Shown here piece by piece: positions 15,677-22,704 of a DNA stretch of 28,509 nt (positions are counted from its first letter, which is position 1; every line of letters begins with the position of its first letter). The translations under genes and the position numbers were made by a program. Below the pieces are notes generated by a model, which was not told where the DNA came from, ran no database searches, and was given only the letters and a program-made list of their open reading frames with translations. Source of the stretch: JBBKWH01 sp037968855 (GTDB taxonomy: Bacteria > Pseudomonadota > Gammaproteobacteria > Pseudomonadales > Moraxellaceae); contig JBBKWH010000061.1 of NCBI GenBank assembly GCA_037968855.1, forward strand, positions 1-28,509, written 5' to 3'.

Positions 15677-16330
15677 TTAAGCTTTGAGGCGTTTACGCAG
15701 TTTGTCTTTAAAGCTTTTTTCCAGTGCGTCTAGCGCTAGCCATTGCGCAATCTCGACTGACTCACAAAAGCGCCCATCGTTATAGATCTGCCACAAGCGG
15801 GTCAGGGTGGCAAACTCAGCCACACGATTGATCAGTAGGCATTGATCACCGAGCGTCATCTCGCCAGCCTGTAGCACGCGATAGTACCAACCAACACAGC
15901 CTTGATCTTGCAAAAACTTGGCAATGCCACTTTTGCCCAGTTGGCTATCGATCTTCCAACAGGGGCGGCGTGGGCGGGTGACTTGTAGTTGCACACTACC
16001 GATTTGATACACATCGCCAATGCATACAGAGTCTTCGTTCATGTCGGAGACGATTAAGTTTTCGCCCAAGATGCCCGCATAGTTTGGCACGGTGGGGAAG
16101 TGCTGGCCAATCAACTCGTACACCTTGCTGGGCATTTGATGTACGGCTTGCATGGCCCCGCCATGAAAAAACGTATCGGCTTGTTCGTCGCCGACTACCC
16201 CTTGCAAGGTGACTTGCACATGATCGACGGCAGATTTGTTGATGGCACTGGCTTGTTCGCGGGCAAAGGGCATCGCTTCGCCAATCTGTAAGCGGAGGAC
16301 AGTGCCACAGGGAGTTGGTACTGCGTTCAT
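15677..16330 (-). CDS. MOSC-domain protein (YiiM-like)
   Basis: A 217-residue MOSC protein resembling E. coli YiiM, which together with molybdenum-cofactor-dependent chemistry reduces N-hydroxylated compounds. Landmarks are HGG (residues 56-58), GENL (89-92), the TRPRRPCWKI segment with the conserved Cys124, and a YiiM-like C-terminal tail of helices. MOSC proteins use a cysteine to carry sulfur or bind the molybdenum cofactor, and the cysteine is intact here. The frame runs back to a TTG at 16351, but the ATG at 16330 fits the family N-terminus better. The GAG 9 bases upstream is only a weak ribosome site. It is followed by the TraX-like gene with a 29-base gap; no functional link is known to me. 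Confidence 0.88.
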   Translation of the reverse strand: MNAVPTPCGTVLRLQIGEAMPFAREQASAINKSAVDHVQVTLQGVVGDEQADTFFHGGAMQAVHQMPSKVYELIGQHFPTVPNYAGILGENLIVSDMNEDSVCIGDVYQIGSVQLQVTRPRRPCWKIDSQLGKSGIAKFLQDQGCVGWYYRVLQAGEMTLGDQCLLINRVAEFATLTRLWQIYNDGRFCESVEIAQWLALDALEKSFKDKLRKRLKA

Positions 16331-16390
16331 CAGGTGATTCTCGTTGGTCAAACGGCATCAAAACTTGAAAAATAGCGCTAAAACAAGCTT

Positions 16391-16414
16391 AAAAAAAGGG
16401 CGCATATCGCGCCC
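16391..16414 (-). terminator. Terminator of the fumarase gene
   Basis: On the minus strand GGGCGC and GCGCCC pair around a 5-base loop and are followed by seven T. It begins 8 bases past the fumarase stop at 16422. Confidence 0.92.
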
Positions 16415-16421
16415 TCTTGAT

Positions 16422-17945
16422 TTAGTTGCTGGCGTCAACCACAGGGATCTTACCAATTTTGGCTTGCCAGATTTTAGGCGCGGTGGCGTGAACCGACGTG
16501 CCGTTTACATCAACCGCAACCGACACCGGCATGTCTTCGACCACAAACTTGTAGATCGCCTCCATACCCAAATCGGCAAAGCCGACCACTTCGGCTTGGC
16601 GAATGGCTTTAGACACCAAATAGGCCGAACCACCCACCGCCATCAAATAGGTGGCATGGTATTTTTTGATCGATTCAACCGCTGCTGCACCACGTTCAGC
16701 CTTGCCAATCATGCCAAACAGGCCGGTGTGTTCGAGCACTTTGTCGGTGAATTTATCCATACGGGTAGCCGTGGTCGGACCGGCTGGGCCAACCACTTCA
16801 TCACCCACAGGGTCAACAGGACCGACGTAGTAGATCATTTTGCCGCGTAGATCGACTGGCAGTTCTTCACCACGATCAATCATATCAACCATGCGCTTGT
16901 GCGCCGCATCGCGGCCAGTGTACATGGTGCCAGATAGCAGCTAGGTGTCACCCGGTTGCCATGCATTCATTTCTTCTTGGGTTAAGGTATCCAAGTTGAC
17001 GCGTTTGGCGCTACTGGTGGACCACGTGACTTCTGGCCAGTCTTCCAGTTTTGGCGCTTGTAGATGCGCAGGGCCAGAGCCATCGAGATAAAAATGAGTA
17101 TGACGAGTCGCAGCACAGTTGGGGATCATACCGACCGGTTTGCCAGCAGCATGGCATGGGTAGTCTTTAATCTTGATGTCAACCACAGTGGTCAGACCGC
17201 CCAAGCCTTGCGCGCCAATGCCTAGCGCGTTTACTTTTTCGTAAATCTCGATACGGAGTTCTTCAATCGGGCTGTTTGGGCCGCGTTTGAGTAGCTCGTG
17301 CATGTTGATTTCTTCCATCAACGATTCTTTGGCCAGCAGCATGGCTTTTTCGGCCGTACCACCAATACCGATGCCGAGCATCCCCGGTGGACACCAGCCT
17401 GCACCCATCGTCGGTACGGTTTTGAGTACCCAATCGACGATGCTGTCGGATGGGTTGAGCATGGCCAGTTTGGATTTGTTTTCTGAACCACCACCCTTGG
17501 CTGCGACCATCACTTCGACTTTATCGCCTTGCACCATTTTGTAGTGAATCACCGCAGGGGTGTTGTCGCCGGTGTTTTTGCGGCCAAAGGCAGGATCACG
17601 CAAAATCGAGGCGCGTAGCACGTTTGTGCTCTCTAAATAGCCTTGGCGCACGCCTTCGTTGATCGCATCATCTAGGCTCATGGTCAGGTCAAATTTGACG
17701 TCCATGCCGATGTTCATAAACACGTTGACGATGCCGGTATCTTGGCAAATTGGACGATGTCCTTCGGCACACATGCGTGAGTTGATCAAAATCTGCGCCA
17801 TCGCATCTTTGGCCGCAGGGTTTTGCTCGGCCTCATAGGCACGGTTCATGGCTTGGATAAAATCCAGCGGATGGTAGTAGCTGATAAACTGCAAGGCATC
17901 CTTGATGCTTTGAATCAGGTCATCTTGCTTGATGATCGTGGTCAT
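16422..17945 (-). pseudogene. Class I (iron-sulfur) fumarate hydratase, interrupted by an in-frame amber codon
   Basis: Class I fumarase interconverts fumarate and malate using a 4Fe-4S cluster. One frame covers the whole single-chain enzyme, 507 codons plus stop, a normal length. The alpha part (1-334) has three likely cluster cysteines: Cys67 in CQDTG, Cys185 in GWCPPG and Cys277 in PNCAATRH. The beta part has TGRDAAHKRM, GPVDPVGDEVVGPAGPTTATRMD and VGGSAYL. Codon 335 is TAG (16941-16943), between GDT and LLSGT, with no indel. The stop falls inside the first beta-domain strand. An ATG 15 bases downstream (16925) could restart the beta part, but without a visible ribosome site and lacking that strand. 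It could be a recent pseudogene, a base-call error, or suppressed. No paralogue is visible here. Confidence 0.85.
16941..16943 (-). other. Premature amber codon splitting fumarase
   Basis: The minus-strand codon is TAG, in frame with intact sequence on both sides (…PGDT then LLSGTMYTG…). Relatives generally carry a hydrophobic residue at this place, and TTG (Leu) to TAG is a single change. TAG is also the normal stop of rimI, the YihY gene and the DUF3108 gene in this window, so it is not a sense codon here. Confidence 0.85.
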
Positions 17946-17998
17946 ATGACGGCTCTCTGTAGACTAAAGTCAGGCGATGGCATGAATCTTCGCCGCCG

Positions 17999-18004
17999 AT
18001 TATA
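17999..18004 (-). promoter_or_regulatory. Candidate -10 box for the fumarase gene
   Basis: A perfect TATAAT on the minus strand lies 53 bases before the fumarase ATG and just after the YihY terminator. I see no good -35, since the expected place is inside the terminator hairpin. Confidence 0.4.
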
Positions 18005-18006
18005 CG

Positions 18007-18035
18007 AAAAAAAACCGCAGCGGGCGGGCTGCGGT
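18007..18035 (-). terminator. Terminator of the YihY/BrkB gene
   Basis: On the minus strand ACCGCAGC and GCTGCGGT form a perfect 8-bp stem with a 6-base loop, followed by a run of eight T. It separates the YihY gene from the fumarase gene. Confidence 0.93.
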
Positions 18036-18057
18036 GTCGATGTTGTGACTGATTAGC

Positions 18058-19302
18058 CTATTTTGTCTCAAAGATTTTTGACATTGGGATCGATAACTTG
18101 GCCGAAAGCAGGTCATCCGACTCAATGATCTGTGGCCCTAGCAATCTTGCCCAACCGTCTTTTTGTTCAACCGACAAAAAATCTGCTCGGCGTGGTAACG
18201 GATACGGTAGGGATTGATAAAACGACCAAAAGTCGATCTGTGAGAGGTTTTTGGCCAATATATAATCGCCGTTTTCCGTAGTTTGAATCAGATCATTGTC
18301 ATGCAAAATTTCTTCGTACTCGGTCCATCGTTCAACCTCACCACGACCCAAGACTTGCATGGCATCCAGATCCGACACCGCAGCGCCTGCATTATGGCGA
18401 TCATAAAACAACTGCAAGATTGACATTAAACCGAGTACTGGATGATGTGGACGGGTTTCTGAGGAGTGAAAAACCGTTAAGGCATAGCTCAGTTCGACAC
18501 CCAACAAAATCAAATTCCATGATAAATAAATCCACAGCAAAAAGACGGGCAGGGCTGCAAATGCACCATACACTTGGTCATAGCTGGTGAAGTTACCCAT
18601 GGCAAAACCAAAGCCTGCTTTTAAAAACTCAAACAGCAGTCCCGTCACCACCCCTGCAATCGCGGCATCTCGCACAGGCACTTTGCAGTTGGGAATCAGC
18701 CAATACAAAAAGGTAAAACCCAGCAAGGTAAGCAAGGTCGAAAATAATTTGACCCATACACCCCAATCAATCGAATAACCGGCAACATTACGGTTCAGTA
18801 GCTCAATCGACGTCAAAGTCGACGACAACGCAAACGCAGCCCCTAACAAAATGGGTCCCAAGGAAATAATGGTCCAATAGCGCATAAAACCAACGACACC
18901 GCCGCGAGGCCGTTTGACGCGCCACACCTGATTAAACGATTGTTCAATGGTGGACAAAGTCATGACGGTGGTAATGAACAAAAAAATCACACCGATGGCG
19001 GTTAGGTTGGCTGATTTTTCGGCAAAGTCATTGAGATATTGCGTCACTTGGCTGCTAGAGCTAGGCAGTAAGTTGCTATAAACCGTTTGTTGGATCTGCG
19101 CGCGAATCGACGATAGCGCAGGAATCGACGACAAGATCACCAAAAAAACCGTCAAAATAGGCACCAAAGACAGCATGGTGGTGTAGGTCAGCGAACCTGC
19201 TTTATCGCGACAACGATCAGCCTCAAAGCGTTTGCCAACAAACATCATTAACTTAAACCAGTAGCTTTCTTTAAACGGCAGCTTGTCCATGAGTTTAGGC
19301 AT
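18058..19302 (-). CDS. YihY/BrkB-family inner-membrane protein
   Basis: A 414-residue protein of the YihY/BrkB family, once misnamed ribonuclease BN. The N-terminal 290 residues carry six hydrophobic helices with family landmarks: RCRDKAGSLTYTTMLSLVPILTVF, FNQVWRVKRPRG, GVVTGLLFEFLKAGFGFAMGNFTSYDQVYGAFAALPVFLLWIYLSWNLILLGVEL. This is a conserved multi-helix fold whose transport role is unproven. The C-terminal 120 residues look like a soluble winged-helix-like tail (DAMQVLGRGEVERWTEYEEILHDNDLI), as seen in longer family members. The ATG at 19302 has a GGGGGAA ribosome site about 9 bases upstream. It is monocistronic, divergent from wrbA, and ends in TAG. Confidence 0.9.
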   Translation of the reverse strand: MPKLMDKLPFKESYWFKLMMFVGKRFEADRCRDKAGSLTYTTMLSLVPILTVFLVILSSIPALSSIRAQIQQTVYSNLLPSSSSQVTQYLNDFAEKSANLTAIGVIFLFITTVMTLSTIEQSFNQVWRVKRPRGGVVGFMRYWTIISLGPILLGAAFALSSTLTSIELLNRNVAGYSIDWGVWVKLFSTLLTLLGFTFLYWLIPNCKVPVRDAAIAGVVTGLLFEFLKAGFGFAMGNFTSYDQVYGAFAALPVFLLWIYLSWNLILLGVELSYALTVFHSSETRPHHPVLGLMSILQLFYDRHNAGAAVSDLDAMQVLGRGEVERWTEYEEILHDNDLIQTTENGDYILAKNLSQIDFWSFYQSLPYPLPRRADFLSVEQKDGWARLLGPQIIESDDLLSAKLSIPMSKIFETK

Positions 19303-19323
19303 TCGTGGTATTCCCCCAACAGA

Positions 19324-19348
19324 TTGACGCCTCGATACAGGTCGTCAA
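19324..19348. repeat. Inverted repeat TTGACG / CGTCAA in the divergent YihY-wrbA region
   Basis: TTGACG (19324-19329) and CGTCAA (19343-19348) are perfect 6-base inverted arms 13 bases apart. Either arm resembles a -35 box pointing outwards. No good -10 is obvious in the expected position on either strand, so this may instead be a regulator site. Confidence 0.4.
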
Positions 19349-19439
19349 CCATTCATTTAACGATGACAGTCGTCACCGTACCATCGACACGGTTATTCTA
19401 TCCGTATGGGTTTTGAGAAATTTTCGGGAGAGTCCGGTA

Positions 19440-20057
19440 ATGACAGCTACATCGACAGGCCATATTTTGGTGCTGTACTACAGCAAATACGGCATTACCC
19501 GTGAGATGGCACGGCAAATCGCACGGGGTATTGAGCAAACTGGCCTGACCGCACGGATTCGTACCGTACCAGAGGTGGCAACCGTCACCACCAGCAGTCA
19601 ACCGGCCATTCCTACCGAAGGGGAGCTGTATTGCAGCATGGAGGACTTACAAGACTGTGCTGGCCTCGCGCTGGGCAGTCCGACACGTTTTGGCAATATG
19701 GCCGCTCCGATGAAGTTTTTTTGGGATCAAACAGCCACGCTGTGGTTGTCGGGCGCACTACAAGGCAAGCCCGCTTGTGTGTTTACCTCGTCAGGCAGTA
19801 TGCACGGCGGCCAAGAGACCACCTTGCTGACCATGATGATTCCGTTGTTGCATCACGGCATGTTGCTGATGGGCTTACCGTATAGCGAGCCAGCCTTATC
19901 CAGCACACAGCGTGGTGGCACACCCTATGGCGCGACTCATGTCAGTGGTGCGGCGCATGATCAAGCCATGACGGTTGATGAGCGCACCTTATGTATGGCA
20001 CAAGGCAAACGCTTGGCTGACTTGGTCTGTACCTTACAGGCTGGAGCAATACGATGA
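19440..20057 (+). CDS. wrbA: NAD(P)H:quinone oxidoreductase, WrbA-type flavodoxin-like
   Basis: WrbA-type enzymes reduce quinones by two electrons with FMN and NAD(P)H, protecting against redox-cycling quinones. The 205-residue product fits the family. It has the FMN phosphate loop YYSKYGITREMA (about residues 13-24), LALGSPTRFGNMAAPMKFFWDQT, then FTSSGSMHGGQETT and the conserved GLPYSEP and GGTPYGATHVSG segments. The ATG at 19440 is supported by GGGAG 9 bases upstream and by the family N-terminus; the frame extends to 19305 without coding character. Its stop overlaps the next start as ATGA, so the DUF2069 gene is translationally coupled. Confidence 0.92.
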   Translation: MTATSTGHILVLYYSKYGITREMARQIARGIEQTGLTARIRTVPEVATVTTSSQPAIPTEGELYCSMEDLQDCAGLALGSPTRFGNMAAPMKFFWDQTATLWLSGALQGKPACVFTSSGSMHGGQETTLLTMMIPLLHHGMLLMGLPYSEPALSSTQRGGTPYGATHVSGAAHDQAMTVDERTLCMAQGKRLADLVCTLQAGAIR

Positions 20058-20464
20058 AGTTGTATGGACGAACGTGGACATTGGCGCAGCAGCAAGGTGC
20101 CTTACGATGGTCAATTGTGGTCTGGCTGCTATGGCTGGGTGTGGTGATGCCGATGGCGCGTATGCTGACGGGAATGCCGGTCAATGCGGCGTGGGGATTG
20201 GCGGGCATTAATGTGTTGCTGATGGCTGTATTGTTGCCTTGGTTATGGCCCGCCAAAAACGGCAATATGTTGATCTTGGCAGGCATGCTGATTTTGCTCA
20301 ATTTAGGCTTCTCGGTATTGACCATCTTGCATAGTGGGTTAGACATGCTACTGGGTAGTATCGAAAGCCTACTGGTGATCAATGTGTTGTATTGGCTGAT
20401 GTGGGTGATTGAGCGCCTGCCCAAGCTACAGCCTACTGAATCTACCGATAGGTCGTCAGATTAA
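20054..20464 (+). CDS. DUF2069-family small inner-membrane protein
   Basis: A protein of 136 residues with about four hydrophobic helices (near 18-36, 46-64, 71-91 and 101-118) and polar ends, matching the DUF2069 pattern. Its function is unknown. The start overlaps the wrbA stop (ATGA), and a DUF2069 gene directly after a WrbA-type gene is an arrangement I recall from pseudomonads; a membrane partner for quinone reduction is inference only. The last 23 bases overlap the 3' end of the convergent DUF3108 gene. Confidence 0.85.
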   Translation: MKLYGRTWTLAQQQGALRWSIVVWLLWLGVVMPMARMLTGMPVNAAWGLAGINVLLMAVLLPWLWPAKNGNMLILAGMLILLNLGFSVLTILHSGLDMLLGSIESLLVINVLYWLMWVIERLPKLQPTESTDRSSD

Positions 20465-21167
20465 ACTCATAGATAGTGCCATCATCTTTTTGTACCACTT
20501 TGACTGGCAGGTAATCCAGCGCAGGGGCCAGCCAAAATGTGCTGGTCAGCGTGGGGCGTTTATGCACACGGCGAATCGCATAGGCATCAAACGTGCCTGC
20601 TGGGGTAGTGACTTTGGTTTTGCCTTCATTGACAAAGCGAATCGGCTCGATGTCTTTCTCGTCAGCAAGCCAGTATTGCTTTTTGAGGCCACCGCGCTTC
20701 ATATCTTCGCGCACTTGAATCTCTAGATTTAACTCGTCCAATGCATCCACGCGACCGGCATAGCTGCGTGTTTTACCTTTGTCATTGACGTTGATCATCT
20801 GGTTATTAGGGTTAAACGTCATGCTGGATTTTTTGTTATTGACCAAAATTTTGTAATTCATGCTGTGGGTGAGCGAGCGGACTTGACCATCGTCAGGCAA
20901 GCTAAAGGTGCTGATTTCGGTTGCAGACGCCAAAATAGGCACTTTGGCACTAAAGGTATAGCGCCAGTTGTTGCCCTCTTGGGTCAGTGTGCGGTTTGAT
21001 TTGCCGTTAAATTTATTGTCGATATTAAACACATAATCTGCGCTATAGGGGGTTAAGGCCAGACTCGACATTGAGGCACTAGCAACCAGCAACGCCAGAC
21101 CGATCTGACGGTATTGTCCTGTGGTCATGACCTGAGTGACCCGCTGACCCAATCTTCGAACGCCCAT
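20442..21167 (-). CDS. Periplasmic DUF3108-family protein
   Basis: A 241-residue exported protein with the DUF3108 pattern: an early PYSADYVFNIDNKFNGKSNRTL strand segment, then repeated beta strands, and a conserved late part PAGTFDAYAIRRVH, TFWLAPALDYLPVKV and DGTIYEFNLT. DUF3108 domains are beta-rich, periplasmic and of unknown function. The signal peptide core is IGLALLVASASMSSLA. The start at 21167 has AGAGGTG about 10 bases upstream, giving a rather long basic n-region; a second Met at 21128 would give a more usual signal peptide but has no ribosome site. The gene converges on DUF2069 and ends in TAG. Confidence 0.85.
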   Translation of the reverse strand: MGVRRLGQRVTQVMTTGQYRQIGLALLVASASMSSLALTPYSADYVFNIDNKFNGKSNRTLTQEGNNWRYTFSAKVPILASATEISTFSLPDDGQVRSLTHSMNYKILVNNKKSSMTFNPNNQMINVNDKGKTRSYAGRVDALDELNLEIQVREDMKRGGLKKQYWLADEKDIEPIRFVNEGKTKVTTPAGTFDAYAIRRVHKRPTLTSTFWLAPALDYLPVKVVQKDDGTIYEFNLTTYR

Positions 21168-21309
21168 GAGCGCAACACCTCTTTTACTGATAGATCATGA
21201 TGATCACGACAAACATCGTGTGCTGTCTAGTGTAAAAACGCTACCACAAGGCCGTTAGCCACTTAACAGTGCACAAAGCATGGCAAATGGATGAAACTAG
21301 GTCGTAAGT

Positions 21310-21339
21310 TTGTCAAAACCCTACAAAATGATGCAATAT
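21310..21339 (+). promoter_or_regulatory. Candidate sigma70 promoter for amt
   Basis: TTGTCA (21310-21315) and CAATAT (21334-21339) are separated by 18 bases, giving a leader of about 25 bases before the ATG. The -10 is imperfect. Confidence 0.4.
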
Positions 21340-21371
21340 GGCGCATTTTTTGAACCATCTTGGAGCCAGTA

Positions 21372-22562
21372 ATGGAAACAAGCAGTGATGTGCTGTTTTT
21401 GCTGATCGGTGCGGTGATGATTTTGGCCATGCACGCAGGTTTTGCGTTCTTGGAGCTAGGGACTGTTCGCGCCAAAAACCAAGTCAATGCACTGGGTAAA
21501 ATCTTAGGTGATTTTGCCGTGTCATCGATTGCGTATTTTTTTATTGGCTATTGGCTGGCTTATGGCAAAAATTTCTTTCAACCGGCAGAGATACTGACGC
21601 TTGATCATGGCTATGAGTTGGTCAAATTCTTCTTCTTGTTGACCTTTGCTGCGGCAATTCCGGCGATTATTTCCGGTGGTATTGCCGAGCGTGCCAAGTT
21701 TAGGCCTCAGTTGATGGCGACCTTTGTATTGGTTGCGCTGGTCTATCCGTTTTTTGAAGGCATCATGTGGAACAACAACTTTGGTGTGCAAGATTGGATT
21801 ACCAAAACCTTTGGTTTTGCTTTTCATGACTTTGCTGGCTCGGTGGTGGTGCATGCGATGGGCGGCTGGATTGCCTTGCCTGCGGTACTGCTCTTGGGTG
21901 CGCGCAAGGGGCGCTATACCAAAGATGGTCGTATTTCGGCGCATCCGCCGTCATCGATTCCATTCTTGGCCTTAGGTTCATGGATTTTGATCGTGGGCTG
22001 GTTTGGTTTTAACGTGATGAGCGCGCAACGTCTAGATGCGGTATCTGGTCTGGTGGCGATTAACTCGTTGATGGCGATGGTTGGTGGTACGTTGGCGGCC
22101 ACGTGGGTTGGTCGTAATGACCCTGGCTTTATGCATAATGGACCGTTGGCTGGGTTGGTGGCGATTTGTGCGGGTTCTGATTTGGTGCATCCTTTGGGCG
22201 CGCTGGCCATTGGTGCGAGTGCCGGTGCGATGTTTGTCTGGTTGTTTACCTTTACCCAAAATCGCTTAAAGATTGATGATGTGTTGGGTGTTTGGCCACT
22301 GCATGGCGTGTGTGGCGCATGGGGTGGCATTATGGCCGGTGTGTTTGGCTTGCAGGCGCTGGGCGGCTTAGGCGGTGTGTCGTTTATGGCGCAGTTGGTC
22401 GGCACAGTTATGGGTGTCGCTGTGGCATTGATCGGTGGCTTTGTGGTGTATGGTGTGATTAAGCAGATTTTAGGCTTACGTTTAGATCCTGAGTCTGAGT
22501 TCCATGGTGCTGATTTAAGTATTCACAAAGTCTCTGCCACATTTGATCGCGAGAGCTTTTAA
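21372..22562 (+). CDS. amt: Ammonium transporter, Amt family
   Basis: A trimeric inner-membrane channel protein that takes up ammonium. The 396-residue product has about eleven hydrophobic helices and the key pore residues: Asp153 and His161 in the HDFAGSVVVHAMGG segment, His311 in PLHGVCGAWGG, the GGIAERAKF loop, and the GWFGFNVMSA segment. The start is ATG 21372, with TGGAG 6 bases upstream; the TTG at 21360 overlaps that site. There is no signal peptide, unlike E. coli AmtB. No glnK (PII) gene is adjacent, which is a departure from the common glnK-amtB pair. The cytosolic tail (DPESEFHGADLSIHKVSA) resembles the AmtB tail that binds GlnK. A strong terminator follows. Confidence 0.95.
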   Translation: METSSDVLFLLIGAVMILAMHAGFAFLELGTVRAKNQVNALGKILGDFAVSSIAYFFIGYWLAYGKNFFQPAEILTLDHGYELVKFFFLLTFAAAIPAIISGGIAERAKFRPQLMATFVLVALVYPFFEGIMWNNNFGVQDWITKTFGFAFHDFAGSVVVHAMGGWIALPAVLLLGARKGRYTKDGRISAHPPSSIPFLALGSWILIVGWFGFNVMSAQRLDAVSGLVAINSLMAMVGGTLAATWVGRNDPGFMHNGPLAGLVAICAGSDLVHPLGALAIGASAGAMFVWLFTFTQNRLKIDDVLGVWPLHGVCGAWGGIMAGVFGLQALGGLGGVSFMAQLVGTVMGVAVALIGGFVVYGVIKQILGLRLDPESEFHGADLSIHKVSATFDRESF

Positions 22563-22587
22563 GCCTGATGTGATAGATGAGGACGTT

Positions 22588-22621
22588 AAAAAAATCCCCG
22601 ATACATATCGGGGATTTTTTT
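22588..22621. terminator. Terminator of amt
   Basis: ATCCCCGATA and TATCGGGGAT form a perfect stem with a minimal loop, flanked by A and T runs on both sides, 25 bases after amt. It can serve both strands. Confidence 0.92.
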
Positions 22622-22659
22622 GTGGGTGATCCAATCCATAGCGAGAAAAATCCCACATA

Positions 22660-22689
22660 AAAAAACCGCCTCTATTGAGACGGTTTTTT
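22660..22689. terminator. Terminator of pckG
   Basis: AAAAAACCG-C-CTC pairs with GAG-A-CGGTTTTTT around loop TATT with one mismatch. It lies 15 bases past the pckG stop on the minus strand, and a T-run follows on both sides. Confidence 0.85.
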
Positions 22690-22704
22690 GACCTTACTAA
22701 ACGA

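Noticed and set aside
16422..16925. Beta fragment as a normal separate fumarase subunit
   Set aside because: The fragment lacks the first beta-domain strand found in true beta subunits, and the alpha frame continues into it without indel.
16422..17945. Genome-wide use of TAG as a sense codon to explain the fumarase
   Set aside because: TAG ends rimI, the YihY gene and the DUF3108 gene in this window with sensible lengths.
21339..21354. Sigma54-like site before amt (TGGCGC-N5-TTGAA)
   Set aside because: The -12 element lacks the essential GC, and the implied start would fall on the ribosome site.
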